Positions 6,342 to 14,173 are shown, counted from the first letter of the stretch. The stretch is 18,610 nucleotides of DNA from CAIJXB01 sp964455905 (GCA_964455905.1 CAYVYN010000009.1:1-18610), one strand, 5' to 3'. A program made the numbers and translations. Notes: generated by a model not told the origin, from the sequence alone.

Positions 6342-6726
6342 TGATCTGGAGCTCCGCCTCCCCTAAGTCCGACTGACAGCGGGCTCGCGTCACCTCTTTC
6401 TTCGCGCTTCCCTTCCACTCGTGAGGCAGCACCAGCGTCGCGATGCAGTCGGAGAGCGTCAACAGCGCGCCCGACAACAGCGTCGCTTTGAGCAGATCGT
6501 TGGCGTCGCCCTTGGCGGCGCGACCGCCGTACGTCTGCTGGTACTCGATCACCAAAAGGTCAAGCGGCTTGACCATGCGCGCCGCCGCGCCGCGGACGAT
6601 CATGACGCGCTCGACGAGGGGATCACCCGGATCGGTGCGCACGATCAAAACATCCGTGAGTCGAGCGTTCTCCCAGACGACGACCCCTGTGCCGCCCAGA
6701 CCAGGGTCGATCGACACGAGCCTCAC
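6202..6726 (-). CDS. RuvC-like Holliday junction resolvase
   Basis: The GTG at 6726 overlaps the polymerase stop (GTGA) and places the first catalytic residue at the canonical spot: MRLVSIDPGLGGTG, with D7. E61 follows in LLVIEYQQTYGG, and the last acidic pair lies in GDVWDAVGIGLWWL (D142, D145). The D/E/D..D set matches the RuvC/RNase H-like fold; 174 residues matches RuvC length. The enzyme should resolve branched recombination or replication intermediates before packaging. It is the last gene of the minus-strand array. Its final 46 codons lie antisense to the HTH gene over 140 bp, and this overlap includes both terminal catalytic aspartates, so the RuvC frame is the constrained one there. 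Confidence 0.83.
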   Translation of the reverse strand: MRLVSIDPGLGGTGVVVWENARLTDVLIVRTDPGDPLVERVMIVRGAAARMVKPLDLLVIEYQQTYGGRAAKGDANDLLKATLLSGALLTLSDCIATLVLPHEWKGSAKKEVTRARCQSDLGEAELQIISERCGKNQKLQGDVWDAVGIGLWWLRRAGLRQASALATSSRRSEP

Positions 6727-8738
6727 GCGCGGTCCTCGACCCAGCGGATCTTGTTCTTGCCGTCCTTCTGGTACTTCTCGGGTTTGACCGGCACCAGTCG
6801 CCCGTCGATGCGTAGCGGATCCGCGCCCTTCCACCACCGGCGAAACGCCGTCGCCTTCGACGTGCACGGGATGTCCGGCATCCACTTGTTGAGCACGTCG
6901 ACGACGATCTGCTGCTGACGATCGGCGCGCGCTGTCAGCGACGCGTCATCGGGGTGCTCCACGATCGGCTCGTCGTGGAGAAACATGATCGGTCGCGAGC
7001 CGAACAGCACCGAATCGGGCATCGCGTAGCACTCGCGCGCGAGTTGAAAGAGGATCTCCTTCATGGCGTCCGCCACACGTCCCTGGAAGTAACCGTTGGC
7101 GATGGCGGTGAAACGCGCGCCGCCGCGAACGCGACCGGACATGAGCTGCTCGATAGTTCCCTCGCGCGTGTCCTCGTCGACCTGCTGGCCGCAGTAGCGA
7201 AAGTACTCCCGGTTCTCCGGGTAGGTCTCGAACCAGATCGCGCGAACCTCTTTGGCGAAGGCTACTTGGTCCTCCCACGTCGAGCCGTACTTACCGAACC
7301 ATTTTTTGTGCTGCTCTTTCTTCATCTGCCCTGCGGCGTACGCGACGAACGCTTCGGCGCCGAGACCGCCCGGGAAGCCGAAGTTTCCGATCTTGGCGAA
7401 CTGCCGGGCGTCGGCGACCTCGACGTCGCCGTCTCGCAGACGAGCCTGCGCCGCGTAGGGATCGAGCCCTAAGATGTTGGCGCCGAGGCGCACATGGAGA
7501 TCGGGTCCGTTGTTCTTGTGTTGATCGACGAGCATCTCGGCCATGTGCGACCAGCCGAGAAGATCGAGGCAGTTCTGGGCGTGCGCGCGGAGCTCGATGG
7601 TGTCCGCGTCGGTGCTGACCATCACCCAGCCCCTGCGCGGGACGATCGCAGGACGGACGTCGCCGTTGCGCGGCGGGTTCTGAATGTTGGTCCCGTCGCC
7701 GTTGCTCTGCGCGCTGCAGCTGGTGCGCCCGGTCTCCACGAGCTCGTTGTACCGGCAGCACACGGGGCGCACGGTCGCGGCGCGCAGCACCGGCCCCCAC
7801 TGCCCGAGGTGCTTCTCGAAGCTGAGCGACTCGGCGAGCACGTGCAGCGCGGGGTCGTCGGTCTTCTCGAGCGTCTCCTTGTCGGTCTGCGTCTGTCCGG
7901 TAGGCGTTGACGGGACCGGGATCTTGAGCCGCGTCAGCGACGCCTCGATGCGCCTGCGGATCTCCGCCATCACGCGCGAGCGCTTGCCGAGCTTGTCCGG
8001 CGCGCGGAAGATCCCCGTGTCCTCGAGCGCCGCGTGCATCTTGGCGATCTCCTCGATGCAATGAGACTCGAACTTGTCGACCGCCGCGGGCTCGGCACGG
8101 ATCCCCCAGCAGCTCATCAGGTGCAGCGCGAACGCGCTCCTAGCGCACTCGGCGAGGTTGGGGAGATCCCCGCCGCGCATCTCGCGCATCTCGTCGCGCT
8201 GCGCTTCCCAGACGCGTAGGTGCCACTCGGCGTCGCTCAACGCGTACTCGCGCGCCTCGACGGGCCATTGATCGATCGGAACGCCATCGAGCAGCCCGTA
8301 CTTGACGCGCCAGGTGTCGACCTTCTCGAGCTTGGTTTGGAAATACAGGTCAACCAGATCTGCCAACGTATACGTCGCCGGCTGAACGCGCCCGCGAACG
8401 CGCCGCCACTTCCGCATCCCCGCGGCGACGTCGATGATCTTCTGACGGCTGATCGTGCAGTGGATCCTGCCCTCGGCGTACGCGTCGAAGATGAGCGGCA
8501 CCAGCTGCGGCATGTCCTCCGACGCGCAGGCGAGATCGAAGGGCGCATTGTGAATGGTGATGTGTTGGGTCGGATCCGAGAGTTTACGGTGGAGCCGCAG
8601 CAGCCCGTGATCCCGGAGCTCCAGGTGCTTGTCGATCGCTTCGGGCTCGCGCTCGCCCCACGAGAAGCAGACGATGCGCGGCGCGAGCATGCCCGGTTTG
8701 ATTGGAAACGTCTCGGTGTCCATCGCGATCAATTTCAT
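6723..8738 (-). CDS. Family A DNA polymerase with 3'-5' exonuclease
   Basis: The 671-residue protein has a DnaQ-type proofreading domain: Exo I DTE (D7, E9), Exo II HNAPFD (D68) and Exo III YALSD (Y165, D169). The polymerase domain follows: motif A TDADTIELR (D377, E382), the O-helix motif B RQFAKIGNFGFPGG (R445, K449, F453) and motif C HDE at 588-590. The three catalytic carboxylates are present, so it should be active, and no 5'-3' exonuclease domain exists. In motif B the position of the usual Tyr (Y766 of E. coli Pol I) is Gly457, a phage-type variant. The start M1 keeps Exo I intact and lies two bases beyond a GC-rich structured element with no visible Shine-Dalgarno. This is the phage replicative polymerase, coupled to RuvC downstream. 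Confidence 0.93.
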   Translation of the reverse strand: MKLIAMDTETFPIKPGMLAPRIVCFSWGEREPEAIDKHLELRDHGLLRLHRKLSDPTQHITIHNAPFDLACASEDMPQLVPLIFDAYAEGRIHCTISRQKIIDVAAGMRKWRRVRGRVQPATYTLADLVDLYFQTKLEKVDTWRVKYGLLDGVPIDQWPVEAREYALSDAEWHLRVWEAQRDEMREMRGGDLPNLAECARSAFALHLMSCWGIRAEPAAVDKFESHCIEEIAKMHAALEDTGIFRAPDKLGKRSRVMAEIRRRIEASLTRLKIPVPSTPTGQTQTDKETLEKTDDPALHVLAESLSFEKHLGQWGPVLRAATVRPVCCRYNELVETGRTSCSAQSNGDGTNIQNPPRNGDVRPAIVPRRGWVMVSTDADTIELRAHAQNCLDLLGWSHMAEMLVDQHKNNGPDLHVRLGANILGLDPYAAQARLRDGDVEVADARQFAKIGNFGFPGGLGAEAFVAYAAGQMKKEQHKKWFGKYGSTWEDQVAFAKEVRAIWFETYPENREYFRYCGQQVDEDTREGTIEQLMSGRVRGGARFTAIANGYFQGRVADAMKEILFQLARECYAMPDSVLFGSRPIMFLHDEPIVEHPDDASLTARADRQQQIVVDVLNKWMPDIPCTSKATAFRRWWKGADPLRIDGRLVPVKPEKYQKDGKNKIRWVEDRA

Positions 8739-8740
8739 AG

Positions 8741-8795
8741 GGCGCGCCGCGGGAGGCTCGAACCCGCGTAGCTGCAGCTAGGACCACCGCGCGCC
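8741..8795 (-). other. tRNA-like three-way-junction RNA element in polymerase leader
   Basis: The stretch folds on paper without internal gaps. GGCGCGC (8741-8747) pairs with GCGCGCC (8789-8795). Inside are a 6-bp hairpin (8748-8753 with 8763-8768, nine-base loop) and a 4-bp hairpin TAGC/GCTA (8769-8772 with 8777-8780, loop TGCA). An unpaired GGACCACC (8781-8788) completes it. On the minus strand the first hairpin reads GGGTTCGAGCC, like the T-arm of a tRNA. A full cloverleaf cannot be built: the 5' side offers no 7-bp acceptor with a D-arm, and T-stem pairing has a mismatch. It lies immediately before the polymerase ATG (8738) and could control its translation or processing, or be a tRNA remnant. 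Confidence 0.35.
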
Positions 8796-8817
8796 TGTTC
8801 GCCGCGTCCGGCTACTT

Positions 8818-9300
8818 TTACCCCACGGTCGACGCTGCCGGCGGCGTGAGGCCCGCGGCCTTGTAGTCGTCCTCGCTCGGCAGCATCCACTTGTGGCGCG
8901 TGAACTTGCCGCCCGCCTGGGTGTCCTTGTTCCACGTCTCGGTGACGACGATGTCGCCCGCGAGCGGTTGCTCGGAGCCGCAGATCATTTCCACCGATTG
9001 CTCGGCCTCCACGTCGGAGACCTGGTTCATGTCGACGCCCATGACGGCCTCGACGAACTGCTTGATGTTGCCGAGCGCCGCGTCCTTGTCGAGCGTGACC
9101 ATCCAGCTTGGTTGCGTCCCCTTGGCCATCTTGCCGTTGTAGGAATGCAGGATCTTGCACTCGACGACGAAGAACGGGATTCCCTTGCGGGTTTTGTCGC
9201 TTTTGATCCGCTGGATCTCGACGACGTACCGATCCCCCGCCGCGAAATACAGCCCGCCCTCGGTCGACTTCGCGGTCTTGATGCCTCCGAAAATACCCAT
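8818..9300 (-). CDS. Probable phage single-stranded DNA-binding protein, 160 aa
   Basis: The product begins MGIFGGIKTAKSTEGGLYF and continues with alternating beta segments: DRYVVEIQRIKSD, IPFFVVECKILHS and PSWMVTLDKDAALGNIKQFVEAVMG, then GDIVVTETW. This is the type of beta-barrel layout seen in phage OB-fold ssDNA-binding proteins encoded next to DNA polymerase. The C-terminus is Pro/Ala-rich rather than strongly acidic. A strong AGGAGA precedes the ATG at 9300. Location between helicase and polymerase supports a replication role. The family is inferred from layout and context; a different OB- or beta-barrel replication accessory cannot be excluded. Confidence 0.6.
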   Translation of the reverse strand: MGIFGGIKTAKSTEGGLYFAAGDRYVVEIQRIKSDKTRKGIPFFVVECKILHSYNGKMAKGTQPSWMVTLDKDAALGNIKQFVEAVMGVDMNQVSDVEAEQSVEMICGSEQPLAGDIVVTETWNKDTQAGGKFTRHKWMLPSEDDYKAAGLTPPAASTVG

Positions 9301-9357
9301 GTGCTCTCTCCTCTTAAACGGCCGCCGCGCGATTGCGGCGCCCCTACGGGGTCCCGA

Positions 9358-11172
9358 CTATCGGAACCCGATCTTTGTCGCCGCGAGCAGCTTCTGTCGC
9401 TGCCCGAGCGCTTGCTGCTGAAACCTCGCGTCCGATAGCGCCCCCGCGAACGCCGCGCGCTGCGCGTCGTTGTTCTGGCACACCTCGAAGACGATCTCTT
9501 TTGCCAGCTGCCCCCGCCGCGCGTTGCGCCCCAGCAACTGCTCCCATCGCGCGCCGTTGGCGGGCGGCGCGACCACCAGACCGCGGGAGAAGTGCTGCAG
9601 GTTCTTCCCCTCACTGTGCGCTGCGATCGACGCGGCGCATTGGGGGCCTGTGTGCGTCAAAATGCCGTCGTCGCCGGCGCCGTAAACAGTTTCCCCCGCG
9701 GCGCGCAGCGCCTCGCCGAACGCCTGGTGCTCGTACCAGCAGATCCCGGGCGCGTCCGCGGTACGCTCGTCGAGCCAGCGCAGCGCCTTCTTTACCGCGA
9801 AGTCTGAAAGCCACACGGTTCGCACCGGCGGGCCCTTGGGCCAGCGCTCGCGCGCGATCTTCCACTGCTGGTACGCCGCGCACTCGAGCGATCGCAGCTC
9901 ACCGCGCGCCGCCGCGGCGGCGATCAGCATCGGCGAGTCGAGACCTTCTTTGGATCGCCCCGACATCACGTCGCGCAACACCGAGCCCCACGCGGCGCGT
10001 TTCTCGATCCAGTCCAGATCCTTGCCACTCGCGCCCCAGTCCCACTCGTAGCGGAACCCCAGCGCCAGCTCCCGCGCCTTGCGCGCGATGTCTTTTCCGT
10101 CGGCGAACTCCTCGTCGCCGATGCGCCACAGTCGCAGCAGCTCGTCGAGCTGCTCGCGCACCACGGCCGGGAGCTCCCACTCGAGCGCGTACAGCTCGAT
10201 AGCCCCCGCGAACGAGTCGCCCTCGGTCGCGACCACGCCGGGGCTCGCGATCAAGCGGCGACGAAACACGCGGCGCCCGAGCTCGCGCTTCTGCGCCGAC
10301 GGGCTGGCGCTCTGATCACACAGCGCGCGCTCTTGCTCCCGCACTGCCTCGCCCATCAGATCGACGATCGCGCCCGGCGGGCAGGGCGGCTCACGGCCGG
10401 TCGGCTCCTCAAGCGCTCGCGACCAATCTTCTGCCTCACGCCACTGCAGCGGGACGGGGCTTCCGTTGCCCAGGCTCGCCGCGGCGAGGTGCTGGAAGTC
10501 GCGCGGGCTGTCGTTGGCGATCGTCCCCGACAATACCACCACGATAGTCTGCGGGTGCTCCTTGAGGTAGCGAAACAGCCGCTTGGTGCGCGTCGACGAC
10601 GGGTGACGCGCGCAGTGCCCCTCGTTGAGGATGATCATCCCCGGCGCCTCGCGCTCGAGCATCCCCGATCCCTTCACGCTGGATAGCTCCTCGTACGCCT
10701 TGACCACGAGGCGATCGAGCGGCAGCAGGAAGTGCCGCCCGTAGCGCGGGATGTCGATGTTGAGCAGTTGATCACGCAGCCGCGCCTTGGTGAAAAGAAC
10801 CACGCGCCCCGCGTTGGGGAAAACGTGGGGCAACAGCAGCGTCGTGAGCTCCTTGCCGTGCCCGACGCCGATGGATCCCAAGGCCCCCGAGCCGCGCTCC
10901 GCCTGCCACAGTGCCGCCGACTGAATCGGCTGCAGCGCCGCCGAGCCGCTTGCGCAGAGCTGGCAGGGCACGCCCGGTGCGTCTTCCAACCCGCACCGCC
11001 CGGGAACATCCGGCCGCAAAAACAGGGGGGTCAGATCGGGCGCCGCGTCGACCTCGAGCGGCAACCGCTGAATGCGCCGCCAGTCTTGGCTCTTGCCGAT
11101 CGCGCCGCCCTCGTAGCCGTCGGCGTGCGCTGCGAGCCGGCGCTGCACCTCCTCGGGCGTAAGCCCGCCCAT
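9358..11172 (-). CDS. SF2 (SNF2-like) helicase with degenerate ATPase motifs, 604 aa
   Basis: I chose the ATG at 11172 because it overlaps the upstream stop (TGATG); an ATG at 11226 would overlap that gene by 55 bp. The two-lobe layout is recognisable. Motif I is IGVGHGKELTTLL (G104, K107), motif II ILNEGHCARH at 181-190, and motif III VVLSGTIAND at 212-221. A helical middle follows, and motif VI is QLLGRNARRG (Q545, R549, R552). A C60/C70/C73 group precedes motif I. Related phage SF2 proteins carry GSGKT and DEAH; here they are GHGKE and NEGH, losing the Walker A Thr/Ser and the Walker B Asp. It may be a low-activity or non-catalytic DNA remodeller. It sits between nuclease and SSB-like genes. 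Confidence 0.72.
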   Translation of the reverse strand: MGGLTPEEVQRRLAAHADGYEGGAIGKSQDWRRIQRLPLEVDAAPDLTPLFLRPDVPGRCGLEDAPGVPCQLCASGSAALQPIQSAALWQAERGSGALGSIGVGHGKELTTLLLPHVFPNAGRVVLFTKARLRDQLLNIDIPRYGRHFLLPLDRLVVKAYEELSSVKGSGMLEREAPGMIILNEGHCARHPSSTRTKRLFRYLKEHPQTIVVVLSGTIANDSPRDFQHLAAASLGNGSPVPLQWREAEDWSRALEEPTGREPPCPPGAIVDLMGEAVREQERALCDQSASPSAQKRELGRRVFRRRLIASPGVVATEGDSFAGAIELYALEWELPAVVREQLDELLRLWRIGDEEFADGKDIARKARELALGFRYEWDWGASGKDLDWIEKRAAWGSVLRDVMSGRSKEGLDSPMLIAAAAARGELRSLECAAYQQWKIARERWPKGPPVRTVWLSDFAVKKALRWLDERTADAPGICWYEHQAFGEALRAAGETVYGAGDDGILTHTGPQCAASIAAHSEGKNLQHFSRGLVVAPPANGARWEQLLGRNARRGQLAKEIVFEVCQNNDAQRAAFAGALSDARFQQQALGQRQKLLAATKIGFR

Positions 11173-11570
11173 CAGGCCAGCCCTTTTTCTTCGGCGAGCC
11201 ATTCGGGCAGGTAGATCGTCCCGCACTGCCCGCGCTTGTCGAACGTCACGCCGGGTTCGTACATCTCCGAGAGTGGCAGCCAGTGCTCATCACCCTCAAT
11301 CACGCAGAGCGCCGCGCGGGCCGTGAGCGCCTTGACGTCCTCCACCTCCACCTCGACGTAGTCGCGACGCGAGTCCTGACTGCGCTCCGCGTGCGGCGCG
11401 TCGGTGCGCTGGGGAACAACCTTGGCGAATCGCCCGGTCGGCGGAGGCGCGGGCTTCGGATCCTCGACCTCGAGGAGCCGAGCCCGCGCGCCCGTGGCGC
11501 TGCCCGCTTTGTTGCGCGCCTCGCGGGACTTCCGCTCGGCGCTCTTCTGCTTCAACTTGTCGAGCAGCAT
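11172..11570 (-). CDS. Hypothetical protein, 132 aa, in replication operon
   Basis: The start ATG at 11570 has a GGAGGAACAG leader. The N-terminal third is a basic helix (LKQKSAERKSREARNK), followed by a Pro-rich linker (about 37-46). The C-terminal 60 residues look folded: AALCVIEGDEHWLPLSEM, then GTIYLPEWLAEEKGL at the end. That ending resembles small conserved phage proteins next to recombination genes, but I cannot name a function. It lies between the nuclease-tail fusion and the helicase, overlapping the latter by one base, and probably works with them. Confidence 0.7.
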   Translation of the reverse strand: MLLDKLKQKSAERKSREARNKAGSATGARARLLEVEDPKPAPPPTGRFAKVVPQRTDAPHAERSQDSRRDYVEVEVEDVKALTARAALCVIEGDEHWLPLSEMYEPGVTFDKRGQCGTIYLPEWLAEEKGLA

Positions 11571-11591
11571 CTGTTCCTCCGACGAATCGGG

Positions 11592-13580
11592 CTAGCGGGT
11601 GCCCTGAACGACCAGCGCCGCGTGCGGGATCAAGACCTCGAGCGCGACGCGCGCCGCGCGGGAGTCGCTGCGGACGATCAACGCCGCGGGGCACGAATCG
11701 AGGCGCGCGCGGATCGCGCTCGCGAGCGCGCCGTCGGCGGTGTACTCGATCTCGCGCCAGTCGGAGACGCCCTTGCCGGTCTTGGCGTTGACGTACTCGG
11801 CGGCGGCGGCCTCCTCAGCGGCGGCGAGCCACTCGGAGAGCTCCACCGCGGTCGCGCCCTTGGTCGGCAGACAGTCAACGAAGAGCACGGGCGCCTCGGG
11901 CGGCTTTTTGCGACCTGGTCGCGCTTCGGGTTCCCACGCTGCCTGCGCGTCGAGCGACTGCTTGAGTGACACCGACGCCTCGGCGATCTTGGCCTTGGTG
12001 CCCGCGTCGCGCAGCTTCTGGCGCTCGGCCTCGAGCGCTGCATCCTCGGCTTTCTTCTTTGCCTCGGCTTCGGCGCGCGCGCTGGCTTCGGCCGCGAGGC
12101 GTTTCTTCTCGCGCGCCTTTTCCAGTGCCGCCATCGCCGCGGCCTCTTCGTCGCCATCTTCGTGCGTACCGACTTGATCCTGCGCGGCGTGACCGTCGGG
12201 GATAGGCGACGCGACAGCGTCTGTCTTTTTGGGCTTCTTCGCCTTGGTCTTGACCTCGGCGTCGACCGCCTCGATCTCGGCCGGCGACGACGTCCGCGAG
12301 GGCGCGTCGGGCGGCAGGATCGAGAACGGGCTGGCGGTCTTGGCTTCGACAGGTGGTGCTGCCGGAGCCGCGGCGGGGGTCGCGGCGGGGGTCGCGGCGG
12401 GGGTCGCGGCGGGGGTCGCGGCGGGGGTTGCCGCGGGTTGGCCCGTCTGCGCGGCCTTACGGGCGGCGAGCTTGGCGAGCAGACCGGCGCTGCCGGCGGG
12501 GGCGGTGGGGGTGGTTCCGTTGGTCGTGCTCGTCGAGCTCATTTTCAGTCCTCCAAAAATTCCCAAGTTGAGGCCGCAGCGCGCGCGATAATGGCACCCG
12601 CCAAAATCGCCGCACGCGGCCGTGTTCGGTTCAAAAGCTTCAGCGTCCGCGTGGGTCGCCATGCCGACCATCCTGCGCACCAGCGCCTCGCGACGCTGCC
12701 AGCGCTGATCGACGTCGTCACGCGTCCACAGGATCGGGCTCTCGTTCGGGCCTGGGGACCAGCGTGTCTTCGGATTGTTCTCGTTGCGCAGGGCGTACAA
12801 GTGTCGGAAACGCACGACCTCAAGCGGTGCGATCAACTGAAAGAGCGATCGCGCGTAGGAGAGCCCCTGCGTGTTGTCGTCGAGCTCGTGGCGCTTCTTG
12901 ACGTAACGAAAATCAGAGGTCGACTTGAGATCGTCGACGCTGATCGTCCGCTCGTCGAGCGCCTCCATCCAGTCGGGGTAGCCGACGATGCGCGGCCCGC
13001 CGTCGTAGGTGGCAGTGATCAGCTCCGCCTGGACGATCGCCGCGCCGGGCTTGGGGAGCTCTGGCACCATCACGGCGAGCAGCTTGGTCCACGGCCCCTC
13101 GGCGGGCTTCTCGCCGCGCAGGTGCGGCTGGACGTAGCGATCGTCGATGTCCGTGCCGGCGGCCTGCTGCTTGGACTGCGGCTCCTTCTCGGCGAACAAA
13201 TACGAGAAGCCCCACTTGCGCTCGCAGCGATCGAAGAGATCGATCTGGCTCGGGCTCGTCTGCTGGATGACGCGCAGGCGGCGGGATCGGTGCTCGTCGT
13301 TGATCGTCGCGATCGACTCGTCCGGCTCAGGGTAGTCGCGCTTGCCGGACTTGACGGGGAGCGCGCGAAGCGCGGAGAGCAGATCCGAAGGCGCGGGGTT
13401 CGACACGGGGGAAACTACTAGCGGCTCGGCGGCAGACGTGTCAACTAATAATTTACATGTTGGCGAATTTGCTCGCGCCGCGACGCACGCCAGATCTGTG
13501 CACAGCAACCAGCCCGCGTCCGCCTTGTGCCCGCGCAGCTCCCGGGCGTAGCCGCGCCCGCCGCACTCACAGGTCACCAT
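11592..13580 (-). CDS. RecB/Cas4-like PD-(D/E)XK nuclease with Fe-S cysteines, fused to Ala-rich tail domain
   Basis: The 662-residue frame has three parts. Residues 1-42 resemble a zinc ribbon (C4, C6, C27, C32, C42). Residues 107-346 form a RecB/Cas4-type nuclease: SPSQIDLFDRCERKWGF (C119), GYPDWM with D203, the D-x-K core VDDLKS (D217, K219) and the QxxxY motif QGLSY (Q238, Y242). C323, C329 and C335 follow; with C119 they match the one-plus-three cysteine layout of 4Fe-4S nucleases such as Cas4 and AddB. From residue 347 comes a TPAA repeat, a long Ala/Lys/Glu coiled coil and a folded C-terminal domain (PVLFVDCLPTKG to VALEVLIPHA). M347 has its own ribosome-binding site. The start ATG overlaps the preceding stop by 7 bp. 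Likely processes DNA ends in recombination. Confidence 0.82.
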   Translation of the reverse strand: MVTCECGGRGYARELRGHKADAGWLLCTDLACVAARANSPTCKLLVDTSAAEPLVVSPVSNPAPSDLLSALRALPVKSGKRDYPEPDESIATINDEHRSRRLRVIQQTSPSQIDLFDRCERKWGFSYLFAEKEPQSKQQAAGTDIDDRYVQPHLRGEKPAEGPWTKLLAVMVPELPKPGAAIVQAELITATYDGGPRIVGYPDWMEALDERTISVDDLKSTSDFRYVKKRHELDDNTQGLSYARSLFQLIAPLEVVRFRHLYALRNENNPKTRWSPGPNESPILWTRDDVDQRWQRREALVRRMVGMATHADAEAFEPNTAACGDFGGCHYRARCGLNLGIFGGLKMSSTSTTNGTTPTAPAGSAGLLAKLAARKAAQTGQPAATPAATPAATPAATPAATPAAAPAAPPVEAKTASPFSILPPDAPSRTSSPAEIEAVDAEVKTKAKKPKKTDAVASPIPDGHAAQDQVGTHEDGDEEAAAMAALEKAREKKRLAAEASARAEAEAKKKAEDAALEAERQKLRDAGTKAKIAEASVSLKQSLDAQAAWEPEARPGRKKPPEAPVLFVDCLPTKGATAVELSEWLAAAEEAAAAEYVNAKTGKGVSDWREIEYTADGALASAIRARLDSCPAALIVRSDSRAARVALEVLIPHAALVVQGTR
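12369..12428 (-). repeat. Five perfect 12-bp tandem repeats encoding TPAA
   Basis: The unit CGCGGCGGGGGT (plus strand) is repeated five times without change and encodes Thr-Pro-Ala-Ala on the minus strand, inside the linker of the nuclease-tail frame. The repeat keeps the reading frame and is likely to vary in copy number by slippage. It is a flexible linker, not a CRISPR or iteron array. Confidence 0.85.
12540..12554 (-). promoter_or_regulatory. Internal ribosome-binding site and start inside the nuclease frame
   Basis: GGAGG (12554-12550) lies seven bases before an in-frame ATG (12542-12540) that opens MSSTSTTNG, just after the last Fe-S cysteine. Translation from here would give a separate 316-residue protein (11592-12542) made of the Ala-rich, coiled-coil and C-terminal domains. 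The upstream nuclease has no stop codon of its own before this point. The site looks like an ordinary intergenic start whose upstream stop was lost, so both a fusion and a separate tail protein may be made. Confidence 0.5.
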
Positions 13581-14173
13581 GACGCCAGTTCGACGAGCAC
13601 GCGCGCGAACGCGATCGGCGTCGCGATGTTCTGCGCTTTAGAGAGTCGCTTCACGGGCGCCTTTCCTGTAGCGCGCGCGCGCGAACGCTCTTCCTTGCTG
13701 TGGAAACCCTCGTCGAGGCGAACGCGGTCGAGGCACGGTCCCCAGATCAAGTCGAAGGGTCTGGTGTGCCCGCGGTAGTAGAGCCACGTCGCCTTGCGCG
13801 CCGGGTGCCCGTAGTGACCCTGCTCGACGCAGCACGTCCAGCCCATGTCTGCTTCAACCCACCCGCCGCTCTTCGGAGGGCGCGTCAGGCCAAAATGAGC
13901 GTAGGCGTGACTCGCCTCTGGATGCTCGAGCACGCCGCCGCAGCGCCGGACGCTCGCGAGCGCTGACGCGAAGCACCCGCCGTCGTCGCCCTTGATGCGG
14001 CGCACGCGCGCGGACGGTCCGCCGGACCAGTAGCGACCCCAGCGCTCGCAGGGCGGGTGCGCGACGACGCGATTGTCGCCGTCGTACAGGCGCGCGTCGC
14101 GCTCGACGCCCCAGACATCGAGGCCGAGCTGCGCGTAGACGCCGCGCGTTTCGACGAAGAGGGCGGAGATCAC
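13574..14173 (-). CDS. PPC-motif, DNA methyltransferase-like protein, 199 aa
   Basis: The GTG at 14173 overlaps the preceding stop (GTGA) and gives MISALFVETRGVYAQLGLDVWGVE, a Rossmann-like opening. VVAHPPCERWGR follows with the P40-P41-C42 triad. VLEHPEAS at 81-88 occupies the ENP-like position, and GHPARKATWLYY at 122-133 resembles the late GxxxRKxT segment. This order recalls C5-cytosine methyltransferases, but a clear SAM-binding FxGxGG motif is missing and the protein is short. I recall a phage family with the same AHPPCxxWG signature, mostly annotated as hypothetical. It may modify DNA bases or be a derived, SAM-independent relative. The gene lies downstream of QueE/DpdA in the same array, which suits a DNA-modification role. 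Confidence 0.62.
   Translation of the reverse strand: MISALFVETRGVYAQLGLDVWGVERDARLYDGDNRVVAHPPCERWGRYWSGGPSARVRRIKGDDGGCFASALASVRRCGGVLEHPEASHAYAHFGLTRPPKSGGWVEADMGWTCCVEQGHYGHPARKATWLYYRGHTRPFDLIWGPCLDRVRLDEGFHSKEERSRARATGKAPVKRLSKAQNIATPIAFARVLVELASW

Noticed and set aside
8739..8820. Canonical tRNA gene in the polymerase leader
   Set aside because: A T-arm-like hairpin exists, but no 7-bp acceptor with U8 and D-arm fits, the T-stem has a mismatch and no anticodon stem pairs; kept only as a tRNA-like element.
9301..9357. Intrinsic terminator between helicase and SSB-like genes (CCCCGTAGGGG hairpin)
   Set aside because: The stem is short, has no T-tract after it, and a strong ribosome-binding site follows at once; more likely local RNA structure.
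9333..10202. 289-codon plus-strand frame opposite the helicase
   Set aside because: Dominated by Arg, Ala, Pro and Ser; typical off-frame GC-rich sequence.
12369..12428. CRISPR array or iteron origin
   Set aside because: The 12-bp units are adjacent with no spacers and keep a coding frame (TPAA), so this is an in-gene tandem repeat.
12162..13421. 419-codon plus-strand open frame over the nuclease gene
   Set aside because: Low-complexity Arg/Gly/Leu protein with a Gly-rich run opposite the TPAA repeat; the minus strand carries the real nuclease motifs.
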